Origin: an uncultured Eubacteriales bacterium
GTDB taxonomy: Bacteria; Bacillota; Clostridia; Peptostreptococcales; Anaerovoracaceae
DNA length: 9,375 bases
Assembly: GCA_902797405.1 (NCBI GenBank)
Contig: CADBSP010000037.1
Span: 1-9,375 of the forward strand
Direction of reading: 5' to 3'
Every line of letters starts with the position of its first letter. Position 1 is the stretch's first letter. Under the pieces are notes generated by a model that searched no databases, had not been told where the DNA came from, and worked only from the letters and a program-made list of their open reading frames with translations. The position numbers and the translations under genes are program-made. Positions 6,828 to 9,375 of this stretch are shown here, piece after piece.

Positions 6828-7673
6828 CTAAACAATTTTGGAACGAATGTAATCGTTAACCAAATCTATGGTCATAACAACGACAAAAATAGTTAGAAGA
6901 ATCATACCTACATCGTTGTATTGTCTAAGACCAACTCTTTCGTTAATTAAAAGTCCCAGTCCACCGGCACCTACATAACCCAGGATACTTGAATTACGTA
7001 CGTTTAATTCGGAGCAATAAAGACAGTTATCAAAGAATTGCGGTAGAATCTGCGGAAGGCATGCAGTCCAAAACGATTGAAGCGTGGTTGCGCCAAACGA
7101 AGTCATAGCTTCGTACGGCCCCATGTCTATGGTCTCAATATTCTCATATAGCATCTTTGCAACTATTCCGAATGTGAAGAAGGCTATAGCCAGAGAACCG
7201 GCAAAAGTACCCAGGCCGAATACCAAAACAAAGAAATACGCATACACAATCGCGGGAAGCGATCTTACCACGGAAATAATAAATCTAATTGCCAATAATG
7301 AAGGCCTGTTTCTATTGATATTGCTGGACGCAAGTATTGACATAGGAAGAGCCAGCACGCAACCAACGACGGTTCCAACTATTGACATCTTTATGGTTCC
7401 AATTAGTGGCGGAATAACCTTTGGGAAGAAGGACCATCTGGGTTGAAAAATCTGTCCCAGTATTACGCCAAGCTGACCGAACCTCCTGATTATGACATTA
7501 AAATCAAACCCTGTTGCCTTTGCTGCAATAATAATACAAATGATTAATACCAAGAGAATCAGGTACACTCTGCTCCTCGGTCTATCCACGTAATGCCCAT
7601 TATCCAGAACGATGCGTTCAGGTTTAAATATCCTATCGAACAACGGGATATTATTCTCGGCAGTTTTCGTCAT
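6828..7673 (-). CDS. phnE1: Phosphonate-type ABC transporter permease, first copy (PhnE family)
   Basis: This 281-residue integral membrane protein has a cytoplasmic N-terminal stretch of about 35 residues, a first membrane helix at about 36-51 and further helices at roughly 90-117, 128-157, 159-176, 225-243 and 254-271. The EAA loop lies at 188-209 (EAMTSFG to CLPQI), the contact for the PhnC ATPase. The segment VGAGGLG at 234-240 matches the PhnE signature also present in the second permease (VGAGGIG). The ATG overlaps the TGA of phnC by four bases, so the two are translationally coupled. The two permeases share the fold and the EAA motif but have clearly diverged, pointing to an old duplication that now forms a heterodimer. 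The substrate may be phosphonate, phosphite, phosphate or a phosphate ester, and the permease alone does not tell which. Confidence 0.9.
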   Translation of the reverse strand: MTKTAENNIPLFDRIFKPERIVLDNGHYVDRPRSRVYLILLVLIICIIIAAKATGFDFNVIIRRFGQLGVILGQIFQPRWSFFPKVIPPLIGTIKMSIVGTVVGCVLALPMSILASSNINRNRPSLLAIRFIISVVRSLPAIVYAYFFVLVFGLGTFAGSLAIAFFTFGIVAKMLYENIETIDMGPYEAMTSFGATTLQSFWTACLPQILPQFFDNCLYCSELNVRNSSILGYVGAGGLGLLINERVGLRQYNDVGMILLTIFVVVMTIDLVNDYIRSKIV

Positions 7674-8461
7674 TGTTCGATCACCATTCCTTCGATTTCT
7701 ATTTTCTCACCTGCGGTCGGAACTTCCTTGCCCATATAAACCAGATTTAGAACTTCCTGTGTAACCTCACTGGTCGGACCATCGTAAACTATTTCACCTG
7801 CTCTCACACCAATAACGCGAGTCGCGTATTTTAGAGCCAAATCCACGTGGTGGATGTTTATGAAAATGCTTATATTTAAATCCTTGTTTATACGCGCGAA
7901 GTCGCTCATTACAACATCGGCAATGATTGGATCCAGCGATGCTACCGGTTCGTCCGCCAAAATAATTGTCGGGTTTTGATTTAGAGTCCTCGCCAATGCA
8001 ACACGCTGCATCTGACCACCGGAAAGCTCGTCACAACGACTGTACGCCTTGTCCAAAATATGAACTTTGTCCAGGGCTTCCAATGCTTTGATTTTCTGTT
8101 CTTTGGAGTAAATCCCCAAAAGCGTTTTCCACCAGGGCATATCCGGAACATTGCTGGAAAGAACATTTTTTATTACTGTTGAACGGGAAACCAAATTGAA
8201 GGACTGAAAAATCATTCCTATTTTTCTTCTGAATTGCCTTAGTTCCTTCCCCTTTAAGCTCATTACGTCTGTGCCGTCCACTATAAGCTGACCATCAGTG
8301 ATATCAATCATTCTATTGATGGTTCTGATTAGTGTAGACTTACCAGCACCGGACAATCCGATAATCGCCAGGAATTCACCTTGTTCGATTTTCAGATTGA
8401 CGTGTTTAAGTCCTTTGGTACCATTAGGATAAGTCTTTGATACATCTTTAAACTCAATCAT
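7670..8461 (-). CDS. phnC: Phosphonate-type ABC transporter ATP-binding protein
   Basis: This 263-residue cytoplasmic ATPase powers the importer. All ABC motifs are intact: Walker A GLSGAGKST at 35-43, Q-loop Gln86, signature LSGGQ at 146-150, Walker B ending LADEP at 168-172, a D-loop (SLDP, 175-178) and the switch His204 in the IHHVDLA segment, which is typical of PhnC proteins. Motif spacing and length fit the family. The start has GAGGG at 8471-8475, nine bases upstream. Its stop codon overlaps the phnE1 start. Upstream, 71 bases separate it from phnD, and these hold a hairpin terminator, so phnC and the permeases are probably translated from readthrough transcripts of the phnD promoter unless a promoter lies unseen inside phnD. 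Confidence 0.95.
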   Translation of the reverse strand: MIEFKDVSKTYPNGTKGLKHVNLKIEQGEFLAIIGLSGAGKSTLIRTINRMIDITDGQLIVDGTDVMSLKGKELRQFRRKIGMIFQSFNLVSRSTVIKNVLSSNVPDMPWWKTLLGIYSKEQKIKALEALDKVHILDKAYSRCDELSGGQMQRVALARTLNQNPTIILADEPVASLDPIIADVVMSDFARINKDLNISIFINIHHVDLALKYATRVIGVRAGEIVYDGPTSEVTQEVLNLVYMGKEVPTAGEKIEIEGMVIEQ

Positions 8462-8483
8462 GCTATTTATCCCTCTGTCTTAC

Positions 8484-8517
8484 AAAAAAGGCGGATGGCT
8501 CTCGCGAGTCACCCGCC
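8484..8517 (-). terminator. Intrinsic terminator or attenuating hairpin between phnD and phnC
   Basis: Read on the minus strand, 28 bases (8517 to 8490) fold into a 12-pair stem with one G-U pair and one A-C mismatch, closed by a GCGA (GNRA) tetraloop. Six U residues (8489-8484) follow directly. It begins 15 bases after the phnD stop codon and ends eight bases before the phnC ribosome binding site. As it lies inside the transporter operon, it most likely acts as a partial terminator or as a 3' stabiliser of phnD mRNA. Confidence 0.88.
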
Positions 8518-8532
8518 ATTTAAAGATAGTTA

Positions 8533-9375
8533 TTATTCGTTAGTAGCAGCCAAAGCAGCTCTGGTTCCATCATAATCGGAATCCTGAGCAGGTAGATATC
8601 CTTCGTGTGTGTAAATAGCGATGATTTCTTTACCCTGGTCTGTTCCTGCAATTTCAATCATAGCATCCTGGAATGCCTTTATGAATTCAGGATTATAAAT
8701 CTCAGGCTTTGCCTTTGTGATGGAGATTGTATCGTTATAGATGTTTGGAGCTACGCCGATTACGTTGCATTCTTCCCAGATGGAGGCAGGTCTTCCCCAA
8801 CCAGCACCCTTGGATGTGGACTGGTCTGTAGGTGTTTCCCAATCTTCTTCGTAGTCTGTACGTCCGTCTGCATAGCATACTGTGATGTCAACCTGCTCTG
8901 CAGCAAGTTTCTGGAATGCGCCTGCATAGTTATCTTGAATAGTATTGGAGAGATCTGTAAGCTTCTTTCCATCATAGTGCTCCATGAGCCAAAGTGTTGG
9001 ATATGTGTAACCAGCATTACTTGTTACGTTGGAAGAGATGCACCATGTTGCGCTATCAAGGTCTTCCCATGTAAGTTCTTCACCTGCAGCAACCTTTGCA
9101 GCAAGTTCTTTTCCCTTCGGGGATGGACCTGCATAGATGAGAGCCTTATAATAAGCAACCTGATCTCCGGATCTTTCTGTCTTATTCTCAATTCCGTTCC
9201 ACTCCTGTGGTTCCATTGAATCATTGGATAGACCTGCACGAGTAGCTGTTAGGATTACATCTACTTCATCGGAATATGTGCAGTATGTACCTGATGGAAG
9301 CCATGCCAAGTCTACTGAACCTGCAGAAAGCGCTTCGCCGGCTGCTTCAAATGAACTGGAAACGGAAATATCTAC
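8533..9375 (-). CDS. phnD: Phosphonate/phosphite-type ABC transporter substrate-binding protein (PhnD family), N-terminus cut
   Basis: The frame is open from the right window edge to the TAA at 8533-8535, giving 280 residues. The true start and the signal peptide or lipobox lie outside the window. A TTG at 9307-9309 could be taken for a start, but 22 in-frame codons upstream of it continue the same domain (through SAGSVDLAWLPSG), so it is internal. The protein fits the periplasmic-binding fold of PhnD. The early segment (SFEAAGEALSAGSVDLAW) matches the usual region where residues choose the lobe-1 fold, and the SSNVTSNAGYTYP segment (about 9042-9004) matches the anion-binding TS-x-x-GY loop between lobes. 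The C-terminal helix ends in acidic/alanine residues. It would capture the ligand outside the membrane and deliver it to PhnE1/PhnE2. It is the first visible gene of the operon and is followed by the hairpin at 8484-8517. Confidence 0.9.
   Translation of the reverse strand, partial: VDISVSSSFEAAGEALSAGSVDLAWLPSGTYCTYSDEVDVILTATRAGLSNDSMEPQEWNGIENKTERSGDQVAYYKALIYAGPSPKGKELAAKVAAGEELTWEDLDSATWCISSNVTSNAGYTYPTLWLMEHYDGKKLTDLSNTIQDNYAGAFQKLAAEQVDITVCYADGRTDYEEDWETPTDQSTSKGAGWGRPASIWEECNVIGVAPNIYNDTISITKAKPEIYNPEFIKAFQDAMIEIAGTDQGKEIIAIYTHEGYLPAQDSDYDGTRAALAATNE

Noticed and set aside
6815..6828. phnE1 and phnE2 as halves of one broken permease gene
   Set aside because: Each has its own complete set of membrane segments and EAA loop, its own start and a good ribosome binding site for the second; paired permeases are normal for this family.
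8605..9219. Long plus-strand open frame (204 codons) opposite phnD
   Set aside because: Its Cys/Ile/Val-rich translation is the antisense shadow of a well-supported PhnD-family gene, with no family motif of its own.
9307..9309. TTG as the start codon of the binding-protein gene
   Set aside because: The frame stays open for 22 more codons to the window edge and these codons continue the PhnD fold; no Shine-Dalgarno is visible before the TTG and a start here would lack a signal peptide.

Overview
The window reads as chromosomal DNA of a low-to-mid GC anaerobic Firmicute, most likely a member of the Clostridia close to Lachnospiraceae. This is inferred from AT-rich intergenic DNA with GC-richer genes, mostly good Shine-Dalgarno sites, and the family mix. 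No marker gene fixes the taxon. Nine protein genes are supported: seven complete on evidence of start and stop, one complete but with an uncertain start (the 5'-nucleotidase-like gene), and one at each window edge that is cut, so that eight lie wholly or largely on the minus strand and one on the plus strand.

Right part (5946-9375, minus strand): a phosphonate/phosphite/phosphate-type ABC importer in the order phnD (5' end cut by the window edge), phnC, phnE1, phnE2. phnC and phnE1 overlap by an ATGA, and phnE1 and phnE2 are 12 bases apart, so these three are one translationally coupled unit. Between phnD and phnC is a strong hairpin with a U-tract, a likely partial terminator that would make the binding protein in excess over the membrane and ATPase subunits. 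No C-P lyase, phosphonatase or phosphite dehydrogenase gene is in the window.

Middle (4930-5945): a plus-strand tyrosine/lipid-type phosphatase of the Y_phosphatase3 family, convergent with phnE2. The 162-base gap between them holds an array of AT-rich 7-base repeats. On its other side, 83 bases separate it from the divergent minus-strand operon, and these hold two candidate promoters whose polymerase footprints overlap around a short palindrome.

Left part (441-4929, minus strand): a tight four-gene run consisting of a UshA/5'-nucleotidase-like metallophosphatase without a signal peptide, an uncharacterised P-loop (kinase-like) protein, a PepT-like M20 metallopeptidase, and a histidine-phosphatase-fold protein. 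Left of it (1-320) is the beginning of a separate minus-strand gene for a glycine-rich, coiled-coil protein of unknown function with its own ribosome binding site and a candidate promoter.

Taken together, the locus joins an importer for a phosphorus oxyanion or organophosphorus compound with three phosphatases of unrelated folds, all predicted cytoplasmic, plus a P-loop protein and a peptidase. A reasonable inference is uptake and intracellular dephosphorylation of a phosphorylated compound, but the substrate cannot be read from the sequence. I saw no tRNA, rRNA, CRISPR array, insertion sequence or phage gene.
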